Shown here: positions 1 to 8,132 of the stretch, one piece after another
Layout of the letters: every line of letters starts with the position of its first letter
How positions within the stretch are numbered: the stretch's first letter is position 1
NCBI RefSeq assembly: GCF_022811605.1
Contig: NZ_CP094533.1
Span: 2,418,001-2,482,000, forward strand
Source of the DNA: Agromyces soli
GTDB taxonomy: Bacteria; Actinomycetota; Actinomycetes; Actinomycetales; Microbacteriaceae
DNA length: 64,000 nt
Direction of reading: 5' to 3'
Translations under genes and position numbers: made by a program
Notes under the pieces: generated by a model
Seen by the model: the letters and a program-made list of their open reading frames with translations, nothing else
The model's database searches: none
What the model was told of the DNA's origin: nothing

Positions 1-1886
1 CGGGAGCGCTCCGCGCGGACGCCGAGACGACGGCCTCGATCCGGCTGATGGACCCGCAGCAGATCAGCCAGGCCTTCGGCCAGCTCGAGCAGTTCCGCCA
101 GTACTACCAGTTCCCGCAGAGCCTCGACGTCGACCGCTACGAGATCGACGGCAAGTCCCAGGATGCGATCGTCGCAGTGCGCGACCTCAACCTCGAGGGC
201 CTGAGCGACGCGGCCACCTGGTACAACACGCACATCGTCTACACGCACGGCTACGGGCTCGTGGCGGCCGCGGGCAACCAGCGCTCCTCCGACGGGCAGC
301 CGGTGTTCATCCAGTCGGGCATCCCGCAGACCGGCTCGCTCGGCGAGTTCGAGCCGCGCGTGTACTTCGGCGAGCACTCGCCGAACTACTCGATCGTCGG
401 TGCGCCGAAGGGTTCGAAGGCCGTCGAGCTCGACTATCCCTCGGGCACCGAAGGCTCGGAGCGCACCGAGACCACGTTCGAGGGCGACGGCGGGCCGAAG
501 CTCGACAACGCGTTCACGAAGCTCATCTACGCGCTGAAGTTCCAGTCGGAGCAGATCTTCCTCTCCGACGCGGTGAACGAGGAGTCGCAGATCCTCTACG
601 ACCGCGACCCGATCGACCGGGTGAAGAAGGTCGCGCCGTACCTGGAGCTCGACTCCGACACCTACCCCTCGGTGGTGGACGGCCGGCTGGTCTGGATCGT
701 CGACGGCTACACGATGACCGACCAGTACCCGTACTCGAACAAGGTGAGCCTCAGCGAGGCGATCGCCGACAGCGAGGGCGCCGCGCCGTCGCTCGCCTTC
801 GACGAGATCAACTACATCCGCAACTCGGTGAAGGCGACCGTCGACGCGTACGACGGCAAGGTCACGCTGTACGCATGGGACGAGTCCGACCCGATCCTGC
901 AGACCTGGCAGAAGGTCTTCCCGTCGACGCTCGAGCCGATCAGCAAGATGTCGGGCGACCTCATGAGCCACGTGCGTTACCCGTCCGATCTGTTCAAGGT
1001 GCAGCGCGCCGTGCTCGGCCGCTACCACGTCACCGACGCCGACCCCTTCTACTCTCGCGAGGACGCCTGGACGACGCCGAAGGAGCCGACGGCCTCGGCG
1101 CAGAGCAACGCGCTGCAGCCGCCGTACTACCTGACGATGCAGATGCCCGGCCAGGACTCGCCCGCGTACTCGCTGTACTCGACGTTCATCCCGGACGCGC
1201 GCGGCGAGAACAGCCGCAACGTGCTGCGCGGCTACCTCGCGGTCGATTCCGACGCGGGCGCGAGCGACGGCGAACGCTCGGAGGGCTACGGCAAGCTGAG
1301 GCTGCTGACGCTGCCCGAGGACGACAACGTGCCCGGTCCGGGTCAGGTGCAGGCGAAGTTCAACTCCGACCCGACCGTGTCGCAGTCGCTGAACCTGCTG
1401 AAGCAGGGCCAGTCCGACGTGATCAACGGCAACCTGCTCACGGTGCCGGTCGGCGGCGGCCTGCTCTACGTCCAGCCGGTGTACGTCAAGTCCACCGGTG
1501 GCACGAGCTACCCGCTGCTGCAGAAGGTGCTCGTCGCCTTCGGCGACCAGATCGCCTTCCAGGACACCCTCGACCAGGCGCTCAACGTGCTCTTCGGCGG
1601 CGACTCGGGTGCGTCCGCCGGTGACGAGCAGGTCGAGCCCGGCACCGGGCAGGAGGGCGGCAACCCGGACGAGCCGAGCACCGATCCCGGTGACGGTTCG
1701 ACGCCGACCGCCCCGAGCAGCGAGATGCAGTCGCTCCTGAACCAGGCGAAGCAGGCCATCTCCGACAAGCAGGCGGCCCTCGCCTCCGGCGACTGGACGG
1801 CGTACGGCGCGGCCGATGCGAAGCTCGCCGACCTGGTCTCGAAGATGATCGCGCTGGCGGAGTCCGAGAAGTCGGCCGCGCAGTGA
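1..1886 (+). CDS. UPF0182 family membrane protein, C-terminal part (5' truncated)
   Basis: The reading frame is already open at the window edge (first full codon at base 3), so the N-terminus and the expected N-terminal membrane segments of this family lie outside. What is visible is the large extracytoplasmic domain, with family-like stretches such as [16 protein letters not shown] at the very start and FPxxLEPISKM in the middle. It ends in an acidic Gly/Pro/Thr-rich linker (about residues 530-570 of the visible part) followed by a short helical Ala/Lys/Gln-rich tail. The function of UPF0182 proteins is unknown. The stop overlaps the GTG start of the next gene, so the two are translationally coupled. 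Confidence 0.9.
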   Translation, partial: GALRADAETTASIRLMDPQQISQAFGQLEQFRQYYQFPQSLDVDRYEIDGKSQDAIVAVRDLNLEGLSDAATWYNTHIVYTHGYGLVAAAGNQRSSDGQPVFIQSGIPQTGSLGEFEPRVYFGEHSPNYSIVGAPKGSKAVELDYPSGTEGSERTETTFEGDGGPKLDNAFTKLIYALKFQSEQIFLSDAVNEESQILYDRDPIDRVKKVAPYLELDSDTYPSVVDGRLVWIVDGYTMTDQYPYSNKVSLSEAIADSEGAAPSLAFDEINYIRNSVKATVDAYDGKVTLYAWDESDPILQTWQKVFPSTLEPISKMSGDLMSHVRYPSDLFKVQRAVLGRYHVTDADPFYSREDAWTTPKEPTASAQSNALQPPYYLTMQMPGQDSPAYSLYSTFIPDARGENSRNVLRGYLAVDSDAGASDGERSEGYGKLRLLTLPEDDNVPGPGQVQAKFNSDPTVSQSLNLLKQGQSDVINGNLLTVPVGGGLLYVQPVYVKSTGGTSYPLLQKVLVAFGDQIAFQDTLDQALNVLFGGDSGASAGDEQVEPGTGQEGGNPDEPSTDPGDGSTPTAPSSEMQSLLNQAKQAISDKQAALASGDWTAYGAADAKLADLVSKMIALAESEKSAAQ

Positions 1887-2734
1887 CCGTCGACCCGCGC
1901 GCGGGGGAGTGGCTCGAGGCGAATCGGGCGAACTGGGACGAGCGCGTGCCGCTGCACGTCGCGTCCGAGTTTTACGATCGCAGCGCCCTGCGCGCGGGCG
2001 GCAGTCTGCTCGACCCCATCGCGGCCGCCGGCATCGACCGGCTGTTCCCCGATGGGCTCGAGGGCGTGCGCGTGCTGCACCTGCAGTGCCACTTCGGCTC
2101 CGACTCCCTGTCGCTCGTGCAGCTCGGGGCCACGGTGGTCGGCATCGATTTCTCGCAGCCGGCGGTCGAGGAGGCCAGGCGGATGGCCGACGAGCTCGGC
2201 CTCGCCGAACGCGCGCGCTTCATCGAGGCGAACGTCTACGACGCCCGGCACATGCTGCCCGAACCCGAGTCGTTCGACCTCGTTTTCACGACGTGGGGCA
2301 CGATCGGGTGGTTGCCCGACGTGGCCGAGTGGGCGCGCATCGTCGCCTGGTACCTGAAGCCCGGCGGGCGGCTCTACTTCGCCGACGGGCATCCCGCCGC
2401 GTACATGCTCGACGGCGACGACGGTCCCGACGGCCTGCCCAGCCTGCGATACGCGTACGAGGGCGGCGAGCCCGACGTCGTCGACAGCGGCGAGGACTAC
2501 GCCGATCCCGAGGCGCGCCTGCAGCACACGCGCACCTGGGAGTGGATGCACCCGCTGAGCGAGGTGCTCAGCGGTCTCCGCGACGCCGGGCTCACGGTCG
2601 AGGAGTTCGCCGAGCTCTACCAGGTGCCGTGGCGCATCTTCCCGGCGACGGTGCCGCAGGGGCACGGCCTCTACGGCTGGCCGGGCACCCGGTGGGCGCC
2701 GCTCAGCATGGAGATCGTCGCCCTGGCGCCGTGA
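1883..2734 (+). CDS. class I SAM-dependent methyltransferase
   Basis: This 283-residue protein has the Rossmann methyltransferase pattern. [15 protein letters not shown] is motif I (SAM-binding glycine loop, here HFGSDS), VVGIDFS ends in the acidic strand-2 residue, and [16 protein letters not shown] is the motif IV region; [13 protein letters not shown] is the usual post-motif III strand. The GTG start overlaps the upstream stop by four bases (GTGA). The substrate is not evident; the fold resembles small-molecule methyltransferases of the UbiE/Tam type. A strong hairpin follows the gene. Confidence 0.85.
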   Translation: MTVDPRAGEWLEANRANWDERVPLHVASEFYDRSALRAGGSLLDPIAAAGIDRLFPDGLEGVRVLHLQCHFGSDSLSLVQLGATVVGIDFSQPAVEEARRMADELGLAERARFIEANVYDARHMLPEPESFDLVFTTWGTIGWLPDVAEWARIVAWYLKPGGRLYFADGHPAAYMLDGDDGPDGLPSLRYAYEGGEPDVVDSGEDYADPEARLQHTRTWEWMHPLSEVLSGLRDAGLTVEEFAELYQVPWRIFPATVPQGHGLYGWPGTRWAPLSMEIVALAP

Positions 2735-2753
2735 CCCGGCAGGCCGTGCGGCG

Positions 2754-2794
2754 CGCACGGAGGGGCCGTGACCTCGTCACGACCCCTCCGTGCG
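2754..2794. terminator. bidirectional hairpin terminator between convergent genes
   Basis: A 19-base stem (2754-2772 with 2776-2794, one mismatch) closes on a 3-base loop exactly in the gap between the methyltransferase and the oppositely oriented chitinase. There is no clear U-run on either side, so it may work as an intrinsic terminator without a U-tract, as is common in actinobacteria. Confidence 0.75.
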
Positions 2795-2801
2795 TGCGGC
2801 G

Positions 2802-4154
2802 TCAGTCGAGCGGGCCCTCCTCGGCGTCCCGCAGCGCGTCGCCGAGCGCTCCGCCGAGCTCGTTCTCGTAGTCGCCCGAGAGGTCCCACCACATCGCGCC
2901 GCCGAGGCCCTGCTCGGCGAGCCAGGCCGCCTTCGCGCGGACCGAGTTCGCGTCGTCGAGGCTCCACCATTCGCCCCGCTTCGCGTCGTAGCGCCAGGAG
3001 GCGCCGATCGCGGGGTCGAAGTAGCCGCGGCCGAGCGAGCGGATCTCGAAGTACGGCTTGGTGCCGATCGCGGTCACCGCCGGGTCGGGCGTCCAGCCGG
3101 CGCGGTCGCCCACCGTGACGCCGCTCCAGCCCTGCCCATAGGCGGCGAGGCCGATGTTCAGCTGCGCGGGGTCGGCGCCGGCCGCGGTGTAGAGGCCGAC
3201 GGCGTTGTCGAGGGCGAGCCCCCAGTTGTTCGTGCCGTCGGGGTGCAGGTTGCCCTGGTGCCCGGTGTTGCCGGTCCATCCGCCCGCGTAGTCGTAGCCC
3301 TGGATGTTGAGCCAGTCGACGACCTCGAAGAGCCGCGGGTCGGTCCATCCGCCCGCGTTCGTGTTCCAGCCGCCCGCCGGCGCGAAGGCGGTGAGCAGGT
3401 AGTCCTCGCCGGTCTGCTCGCCGTAGGCGTCGAGCTGGGCGCGGAACTCCTCCATCAGGGCGAGGAAGTTCTCGCGGTCGGCGGGGGAGGCGTTGCTCGT
3501 CTCGCCGCCGTTCACCGGCCACTCCCAGTCGAGGTCGATGCCGTCGAAGATGCCCGCCGCCGCGCCCGGGCCGCCGAAGGTGCCGACCTTGGGCAGGTTG
3601 CCCTTCAGGTAGACGTCGATGCAGGAGGAGACGAGCGCGGTGCGCCGCTCGGGGGTCGCGGCAGCCTCCGAGAAATGGTCGGACCAGGTCCAGCCGCCGA
3701 GCGAGATGAGCACCTTCGTGTCGGGACTGCGCTCCTTGAGCTTGCGGAGCTGATTGAAGTTGCCGGCGAGGCGCTGGTGCTTGTTGGTCTTGTCGTTCTT
3801 GCCGTCGACGGAGTCCTGCGGCCCGACGAGCCGCAGGTAGTCGTTGTAGGCGTCCCCCTCGCCGGGCACGTTCGTGATCTCGCACGTGAGGTTCGCGGTG
3901 ACGTTGCCGAAGGCGTAGTTCAGGTGGGTGACGTCTTCGATCGCACCGGTGGTGAACAGGTCCTTGATCTGCACGTCCCGGGTCACGGGGGAATCGGCCA
4001 TCAGGTAGCCGACGGTCCGGTAGCCGTTGATCTCCTCCGGTCCGTTCGGCTGGTGGTGCGGCTTGGCGGCGGCCGGCGAGGCCGCGGCGACCGCGACCAT
4101 CGCGGTGGCGGCGCCGAGGGCGGCGAGCGGGCGGAGCAGTCTGCGTCGTGTCAT
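2802..4154 (-). CDS. secreted GH18 chitinase
   Basis: A 450-residue glycoside hydrolase family 18 protein. It starts with a Sec-type signal peptide (MTRRRLLRPL, hydrophobic Ala/Val core, ASPAAA cleavage region about residue 30). The GH18 substrate strand is visible as KVLISLGGWTWS and the catalytic DxxDxDxE as DGIDLDWE, with D204, D207, D209 and the acid catalyst E211; the C-terminal part has GGAMWWDLSGD. No chitin-binding or fibronectin module follows, so this is a single-domain enzyme. The ATG at 4154 was chosen because GAGGAT lies just upstream and the signal peptide begins there; the frame is open further upstream but without secretion signals. Role: extracellular hydrolysis of chitin. 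Confidence 0.95.
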   Translation of the reverse strand: MTRRRLLRPLAALGAATAMVAVAAASPAAAKPHHQPNGPEEINGYRTVGYLMADSPVTRDVQIKDLFTTGAIEDVTHLNYAFGNVTANLTCEITNVPGEGDAYNDYLRLVGPQDSVDGKNDKTNKHQRLAGNFNQLRKLKERSPDTKVLISLGGWTWSDHFSEAAATPERRTALVSSCIDVYLKGNLPKVGTFGGPGAAAGIFDGIDLDWEWPVNGGETSNASPADRENFLALMEEFRAQLDAYGEQTGEDYLLTAFAPAGGWNTNAGGWTDPRLFEVVDWLNIQGYDYAGGWTGNTGHQGNLHPDGTNNWGLALDNAVGLYTAAGADPAQLNIGLAAYGQGWSGVTVGDRAGWTPDPAVTAIGTKPYFEIRSLGRGYFDPAIGASWRYDAKRGEWWSLDDANSVRAKAAWLAEQGLGGAMWWDLSGDYENELGGALGDALRDAEEGPLD

Positions 4155-4469
4155 GGGATCCTCATCGATCGGAACGGGCGCTGGGTGGTCCGTCGCTCGC
4201 CGGCAGCGGCTGCGGCACGTGATGGGCGACGTTCCGCAGGAAGCTAGCAAGGCCGCCCGAGTTTGGAAAGAGTCCTGACAAACGATGGTGGATGCCTCGC
4301 ATGAACGCCATGATCGGCTGTGGTGCATCCACAGTTCTGTCCCCCGAAGTGTGCACATGCTGCACCCGGACGACGCTCGACCAGGGGATGGCGGTTCGTT
4401 CCGCGGGCGCTCGGATTCCGTCCGGTCGCGCGTCGCGCGTGACATCCGCAGTCGCGGCGACGCGCTCGA
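4155..4469. promoter_or_regulatory. chitinase upstream region with inverted repeats
   Basis: This roughly 300-base stretch holds no convincing gene. Two dyads can be seen: GTGGATGC at 4288-4295 with its complement GCATCCAC at 4325-4332, and GTGCA-N5-TGCAC at 4351-4365. They lie 130-210 bases upstream of the chitinase start and are candidate regulator sites, but nothing ties them to a known factor. Confidence 0.35.
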
Positions 4470-4499
4470 TTGGACGGCCTCCGAAACCCGTGCTAATGT
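4470..4499 (+). promoter_or_regulatory. promoter of the initiator tRNA
   Basis: TTGGAC at 4470-4475 and TAATGT at 4494-4499 are separated by 18 bases and end 12 bases before the mature tRNA 5' end, which is the layout expected for a strong tRNA promoter. Confidence 0.6.
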
Positions 4500-4511
4500 T
4501 ATCTCTTGTGC

Positions 4512-4588
4512 CGCGGGGTGGAGCAGTTCGGTAGCTCGCTGGGCTCATAACCCAGAGGTCGTAGGTTCAAATCCTGCCCCCGCAACCA
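4512..4588 (+). tRNA. initiator tRNA-Met (CAT)
   Basis: A 77-base cloverleaf with encoded CCA. Initiator hallmarks are visible: the first base C faces A at position 72 (unpaired top of the acceptor stem CGCGGGG/CCCCGCA), and the anticodon stem ends in three G-C pairs (GGG/CCC) around the loop CTCATAA with anticodon CAT. The T-loop GTTCAAATC is normal. Confidence 0.97.
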
Positions 4589-4590
4589 AA

Positions 4591-4630
4591 CGAGGCCCGG
4601 AATCGTCAGATTCCGGGCCTCGATTTTTTT
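4591..4630 (+). terminator. rho-independent terminator after tRNA-fMet
   Basis: A perfect 14-base stem (4591-4604 with 4609-4622) with loop GTCA is followed by ATTTTTTT. This is the only textbook U-tract terminator seen in the window. Confidence 0.95.
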
Positions 4631-4674
4631 GCCTGCACCAGCCACGGGGTCCGCGCGAGCCGGACCTCGTCCCG

Positions 4675-4809
4675 GTGAACCACGGAGGGGACCGCTTCAG
4701 CGTCTTCCGAATCGTGATGACGGGGCGCGCCACCCGCGTCACGCGGCGCGACATCCAGGGCCGGGCGTTCACGCTCCCGGCGGGGGTGACCGCCGGGGAG
4801 ACCGGCTGA
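4675..4809 (+). CDS. possible small protein of 44 residues
   Basis: A short frame from GTG 4675 to TGA 4809. It codes a basic peptide containing RFSVFRIVMTGRATRVTR and RDIQGRAFTLPAG. About 42 of 44 third codon positions are G or C, which matches real genes here and argues against chance. No Shine-Dalgarno or leaderless -10 is apparent at this GTG, and the frame stays open upstream into the tRNA terminator, so the true start is uncertain. I do not recognise the family. Confidence 0.4.
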   Translation: MNHGGDRFSVFRIVMTGRATRVTRRDIQGRAFTLPAGVTAGETG

Positions 4810-4908
4810 TCCCGACGCGGCTTGGGGCCGCGTGCGCGACGGCCCCGGCCGTTCTGCTCTCAGCGGATCGGCGTATCGCTCGGCGGCCGCACTGCGTAGC
4901 CTCGGGGC

Positions 4909-5310
4909 ATGGGTGAGCTCGTCGAATTCCAGCCGATCCGTCGCCGGCCGAAGCCGCTCTGGCGCGAAGCGCTCGGCGAGGTCCTCCGCGCCGAACGACT
5001 CGGCCAGGACCGCATCCTCACCGAGGTCGCCGCCGAGGCCGGTGTCTCGCCGCAGTACCTCTCCGAGATCGAACGCGGCCGCAAGGAGCCTTCGAGTGAG
5101 ATCCTGGGCGCGGTCACCGAGGCGCTCGGGCTCGAGCTCCACGACGTCGTGCGGCGCGTGGGAGCCGGCCTGGAGGCTCGGCACGCGGCGGAGCGGCGCG
5201 AGACGGAGCGCCGAGAGCTCGTCGAACTGGCGCGCTCGGTCTCGCCGGCGCCCCGCGGTGGAGCGGAGTTCGCCCCGCCGCAGGGCGGCGTCTACCTGCT
5301 CGCGGCGTAG
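4909..5310 (+). CDS. XRE-family regulator, ClgR/PopR-like
   Basis: A 133-residue protein with an N-terminal Cro/cI helix-turn-helix (about residues 20-75; [20 protein letters not shown] spans the recognition region) closely resembling ClgR and PopR, activators of clp protease genes in actinobacteria. It converges on a clpP pair and overlaps the end of the second clpP by 19 bases, which supports that role. The C-terminus reads VYLLAA, like the LAA end of an ssrA tag; PopR and ClgR are known ClpP substrates, so this regulator may be controlled by proteolysis. The start is leaderless: TAGCCT at 4897-4902, six bases before ATG. Confidence 0.85.
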   Translation: MGELVEFQPIRRRPKPLWREALGEVLRAERLGQDRILTEVAAEAGVSPQYLSEIERGRKEPSSEILGAVTEALGLELHDVVRRVGAGLEARHAAERRETERRELVELARSVSPAPRGGAEFAPPQGGVYLLAA

Positions 5311-5921
5311 TCCGCCTCGCCGGTCTCGGTCGCGAGGCGTGCGCTCAGCACCCGATCCGCGAGGCCGTACTCGACGGCGGCCTCCGCCGGCAGGATGAGG
5401 TCGCGGTCGGTGTCGCGGCGCAGCTCCGCCACGTCGCGACCGGTGTCGGCGGCGAGGGCCGCCTCGAGCTCCGCGCGCACGCGCACGACCTCGTCGGCGT
5501 GCAGGATGAGGTCGGGGATCGTGCCGCGGCCCTGCGAGGACGGCTGATGCAGCACGACGCGACCGTGCGGCAGGATCGAGCGCTGCCCCTTCGCGCCGCC
5601 CGCGAGGAGCACGGCAGCGGGGCCCGCGGCCTGGCCGACGCAGGTCGTCGCGACGTCGGGTCGGATGTGCTGCATCGTGTCGTAGACGGCCAGCGCCGCA
5701 CCCGGCGAGCCGCCGGGCGAGTTCAGGTAGAGGCTGATCGGGGTCTCGCTGGACTCGGAGGCGAGGTGCAGGAACTGCGCGATCAGCACGTTCGCGACGC
5801 CGTCGTCGATCTCGGTCCCGAGATAGACGATGCGCTCCGAGAGCAGCCGGCTGTACACGTCGAGCGAGCGCTCGGTGCTGCCTCGCCGCTCGACGACGTA
5901 GGGGATCGTGTAGCTCGTCAT
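5292..5921 (-). CDS. clpP: ClpP-family protein lacking the catalytic serine (ClpR-like)
   Basis: A 209-residue ClpP homologue. LYLNSPGGS (oxyanion region) is intact, His125 sits in VVLHQP and Asp174 in DTDRD, but the nucleophile motif GQAAS is GQAAG: the codon is GGC, so position 100 is glycine and the next residue proline. The subunit is therefore predicted to be proteolytically inactive, as in plastid or cyanobacterial ClpR, and to work only in a mixed ring with an active partner. Its ATG overlaps the stop of the upstream clpP (ATGA), so both are made together. The 3' end overlaps the convergent regulator gene. Confidence 0.9.
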   Translation of the reverse strand: MTSYTIPYVVERRGSTERSLDVYSRLLSERIVYLGTEIDDGVANVLIAQFLHLASESSETPISLYLNSPGGSPGAALAVYDTMQHIRPDVATTCVGQAAGPAAVLLAGGAKGQRSILPHGRVVLHQPSSQGRGTIPDLILHADEVVRVRAELEAALAADTGRDVAELRRDTDRDLILPAEAAVEYGLADRVLSARLATETGEADYAASR

Positions 5922-6538
5922 GCCGTCACCTGCAGTCCGGTCAGGGGCCGTTCGGTCCTCGGGAACATCTCATCGAACCCGTCGACGACGCGGTCGATGA
6001 ATCCGTAGTCGACGGCCTGCTCGGCCGTGTACCAGCGGTCGCGGAGCGAGTCCTCGGCGATCCGCTCGATCGGCTGGCCGGTGTTCGCCGCGGTGATGCC
6101 GAGCACCGTGTCCCGCATGTGCCGGAGATCATCGGCCTGCAGCTCGATGTCCACCGCCGTGCCGCCGATGCCCGCCGAGCCCTGGTGCATGAGGATGCGC
6201 GTGTGCGGCAGCGCGGAGCGCTTCCCCGGGGTGCCGGCGGTCAGCAGGAACTGTCCGGCGCTCGCTGCGATGCCGTAGGCGATCGTGGCGACGTCGTTCG
6301 GGATCGAGCGCATGAGGTCGGCGATGGCGAGCATCGCCGAGACCGATCCGCCGGGGGAGTTGATCCAGAAGCGGATGTCTCGACGGGGGTCGTCGCCGGC
6401 GAGGGCGATGAGCTGCGCGCAGAGCCGGTTGCCGCCCTGCTGGTCGAGCTCGTCGCCGAGCACGATGATGCGTTCGTGGAACAGCCGAGCGGTCAGCTCG
6501 GCGTCGATCGGCTGGATGGTGGGAGTCGCTTCACTCAT
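5918..6538 (-). CDS. clpP: ATP-dependent Clp protease proteolytic subunit
   Basis: A 206-residue ClpP with a complete triad: Ser93 in GIAASAG, His118 in RILMHQG and Asp167 in SLRDRWYT; the WINSPGGS oxyanion loop is present. It is first in a two-gene operon with a serine-less ClpP downstream. The start ATG at 6538 follows GGAGG with only one spacer base, which is short. The pair resembles the accessory clpP3-clpP4 operon of Streptomyces, which is controlled by PopR, rather than the essential pair that usually sits upstream of clpX and tig; neither clpX nor tig is in this window. Confidence 0.92.
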   Translation of the reverse strand: MSEATPTIQPIDAELTARLFHERIIVLGDELDQQGGNRLCAQLIALAGDDPRRDIRFWINSPGGSVSAMLAIADLMRSIPNDVATIAYGIAASAGQFLLTAGTPGKRSALPHTRILMHQGSAGIGGTAVDIELQADDLRHMRDTVLGITAANTGQPIERIAEDSLRDRWYTAEQAVDYGFIDRVVDGFDEMFPRTERPLTGLQVTA

Positions 6539-6579
6539 GCCTCCAGCGTGCGCGCCCGCGGGCCGCCACCGCCCGCGAT

Positions 6580-6639
6580 GCCGCTCACGGCAGTGCTGCG
6601 GACGGCAGCGCTGCGGACGGCAGCGCTGCGGTGAGCGGC
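6580..6639. repeat. three 15-base repeats inside an inverted repeat, upstream of clpP
   Basis: CGGCAGYGCTGCGGA occurs three times in tandem (about 6588-6630; first copy has T at the Y, last is incomplete at its end). Each copy contains the palindrome GCAGCGCTGC or a one-base variant. The block is bracketed by GCCGCTCAC (6580-6588) and GTGAGCGGC (6631-6639). It lies between the stop of the secreted-protein gene and the clpP start, so it could be an operator array, a transcript hairpin, or both. Confidence 0.7.
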
Positions 6640-6652
6640 GCCGCGGTCGAAC

Positions 6653-7147
6653 TCAGCAGCCGACCTTCGTCACACCCCAGGAGCTCGTGCTCGCCGAGCT
6701 GTTGGCGGAGACGGAGCCGACCACGCCGACGCTGTTGTACGCGCGCACCACGACCGAGCGGGCGTTCGCGATCGAGGCCACGGGGGCGCCGAGGGGCGCG
6801 ACGGACTGGGTGGAGCAGGTCGAGAAGGTGAGCTTGGAGCCCGAGAGGCCGACGCCGCTGTAGACGCAGTGCGCTCCGGTCGCGCAGGAGCCGACGGAGC
6901 GCGCGGCGAGCTGCCCCTCGGGGGCGAGGTTCAGCACCACGGCGCCGTCCTGCCAGCTGACCTCGTCGGGTCCGGTCTGCACGCCGCCGGGGAACTCGGC
7001 GAGCACTGCGTCGATCTGCTGCTGGAGCCCGTCGGCGTCGGAGCCCGCGCCGCCGGAGCCCGCGGTGGCGGCGGTCGCGGCGGAGACGGGCGCCAGGACG
7101 GCGGCGGCGGTGATGAGTGCGGCGATGGCGATTCGGGGGAGCTTCAC
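6653..7147 (-). CDS. small secreted protein, peptidase-inhibitor I36-like
   Basis: A 164-residue exported protein: signal peptide MKLPRIAIAALITAAAVLAP with cleavage near ATAATA, then a mature part with four cysteines (CATGAHC, FSTCSTQS, terminal VGC). The spacing CxxxxxC followed by a Tyr-Ser-Gly turn, a second Cys and an ARSV strand near the end recalls the beta/gamma-crystallin-like I36 inhibitor family; the match is by eye and not certain. It starts at GTG 7147 behind AAAGGA. It lies 40 bases after the CU044_5270-type gene in the same direction, so it may share the ECF sigma operon. Confidence 0.7.
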   Translation of the reverse strand: MKLPRIAIAALITAAAVLAPVSAATAATAGSGGAGSDADGLQQQIDAVLAEFPGGVQTGPDEVSWQDGAVVLNLAPEGQLAARSVGSCATGAHCVYSGVGLSGSKLTFSTCSTQSVAPLGAPVASIANARSVVVRAYNSVGVVGSVSANSSASTSSWGVTKVGC

Positions 7148-7187
7148 TGCTCGGGTCCTTTCGTTCCCGAGGTCGAAGCGAGCTCGA

Positions 7188-8132
7188 CTACTCCCAGGCG
7201 GTGTAGTTGATGACCGCGGGACTCGGGATATCCGTGCGGTCGTGCCCGATGTAGGTGGTCTCGATGGAGAGGATGCCGAGACCCTCGTCGGAGATGACGA
7301 TTCGCTCAGCGTACTCGCCGGGGGCGCGACTGTCCGTGGCGAAGGAGATCCCGGGGCGTCCGAGTCGGTCTTCGACCGCGCCCTCCACCCGGAGGTCGCC
7401 GCGACTCGCGAGGAACCGCAGGGCCGCGCGGAGCTGCTCCGGATCGAAGCGGCGCTCGCTCAGCGCGTTGCCGAGCTGCAGCACGTACTCGCCCGTCGTC
7501 AGCCCCGTGCGGCCCAGCGGCTGCTCGAGGAACGCCCCGAACGCGGCGGGATCGACGGGCGGGGTGCCGAACACGAAGGGGTACTCGCCGGCGGCGAACT
7601 CCTCCTCCCAGATCAGGGAGCCGACGTCGTAGCCGTCGACCTCGACGGGCGCGCCGTCGGAGTCGTACGGCTGCCCGCGCCGGACCTCGATGCGGGAACC
7701 GTCGTCCCGATGCTCGACCGTTCGCACCTCGGGTTCGATGCTCGACTGCTCGATCGCGCCGCCGTCGCCGATCGTGAGCGCCAGCGACCAGGACTGGAAC
7801 TGCAGGGTTCCGTTCGCGCTCGGTGGCGCGACGCTCTCGCTCAGGTGCATCAGCAGATCCTTCGGTGCGCCGTCGACGGGGACGGGGTCGAGCAGCGGCG
7901 GCGTGACGGCCGCGTAGCTCGTGCTCGGCTTGCCGAGAGCCACGATCCCGATGGTCGCGGCGAGGAAGACGACCACCGCGGCAGCCACCGAGAAGTAGAG
8001 CGGTCGCCGGAATCCCGGCCGGGCGGGGTGCGTGATCTCCAGCATCAGCGTCTCGGCCGTGGCCGGGAGGGGGCTGTCGCGGCGCGGCAGCGCCGGGCGC
8101 GCGGCATCCAGTCTGCGGGTCAGCTCGTCCAT
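7188..8132 (-). CDS. CU044_5270-type membrane protein linked to an ECF sigma factor
   Basis: 314 residues: a cytoplasmic N-terminal segment of about 45 residues (MDELTRRLDAAR...), one membrane helix (YFSVAAAVVVFLAATIGIVAL), and a large outer domain. This layout and the placement directly behind an ECF sigma gene, overlapping it by 13 bases, are typical for the CU044_5270 family. The arrangement suggests a membrane partner or regulator of the sigma factor, but no zinc-binding anti-sigma HxxxCxxC motif is visible, so an anti-sigma role is inference only. Confidence 0.8.
   Translation of the reverse strand: MDELTRRLDAARPALPRRDSPLPATAETLMLEITHPARPGFRRPLYFSVAAAVVVFLAATIGIVALGKPSTSYAAVTPPLLDPVPVDGAPKDLLMHLSESVAPPSANGTLQFQSWSLALTIGDGGAIEQSSIEPEVRTVEHRDDGSRIEVRRGQPYDSDGAPVEVDGYDVGSLIWEEEFAAGEYPFVFGTPPVDPAAFGAFLEQPLGRTGLTTGEYVLQLGNALSERRFDPEQLRAALRFLASRGDLRVEGAVEDRLGRPGISFATDSRAPGEYAERIVISDEGLGILSIETTYIGHDRTDIPSPAVINYTAWE

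Noticed and set aside
6580-6639. CRISPR or transposon end
   Set aside because: The repeats are 15 bases, tandem and without spacers; no transposase or target duplication is present.
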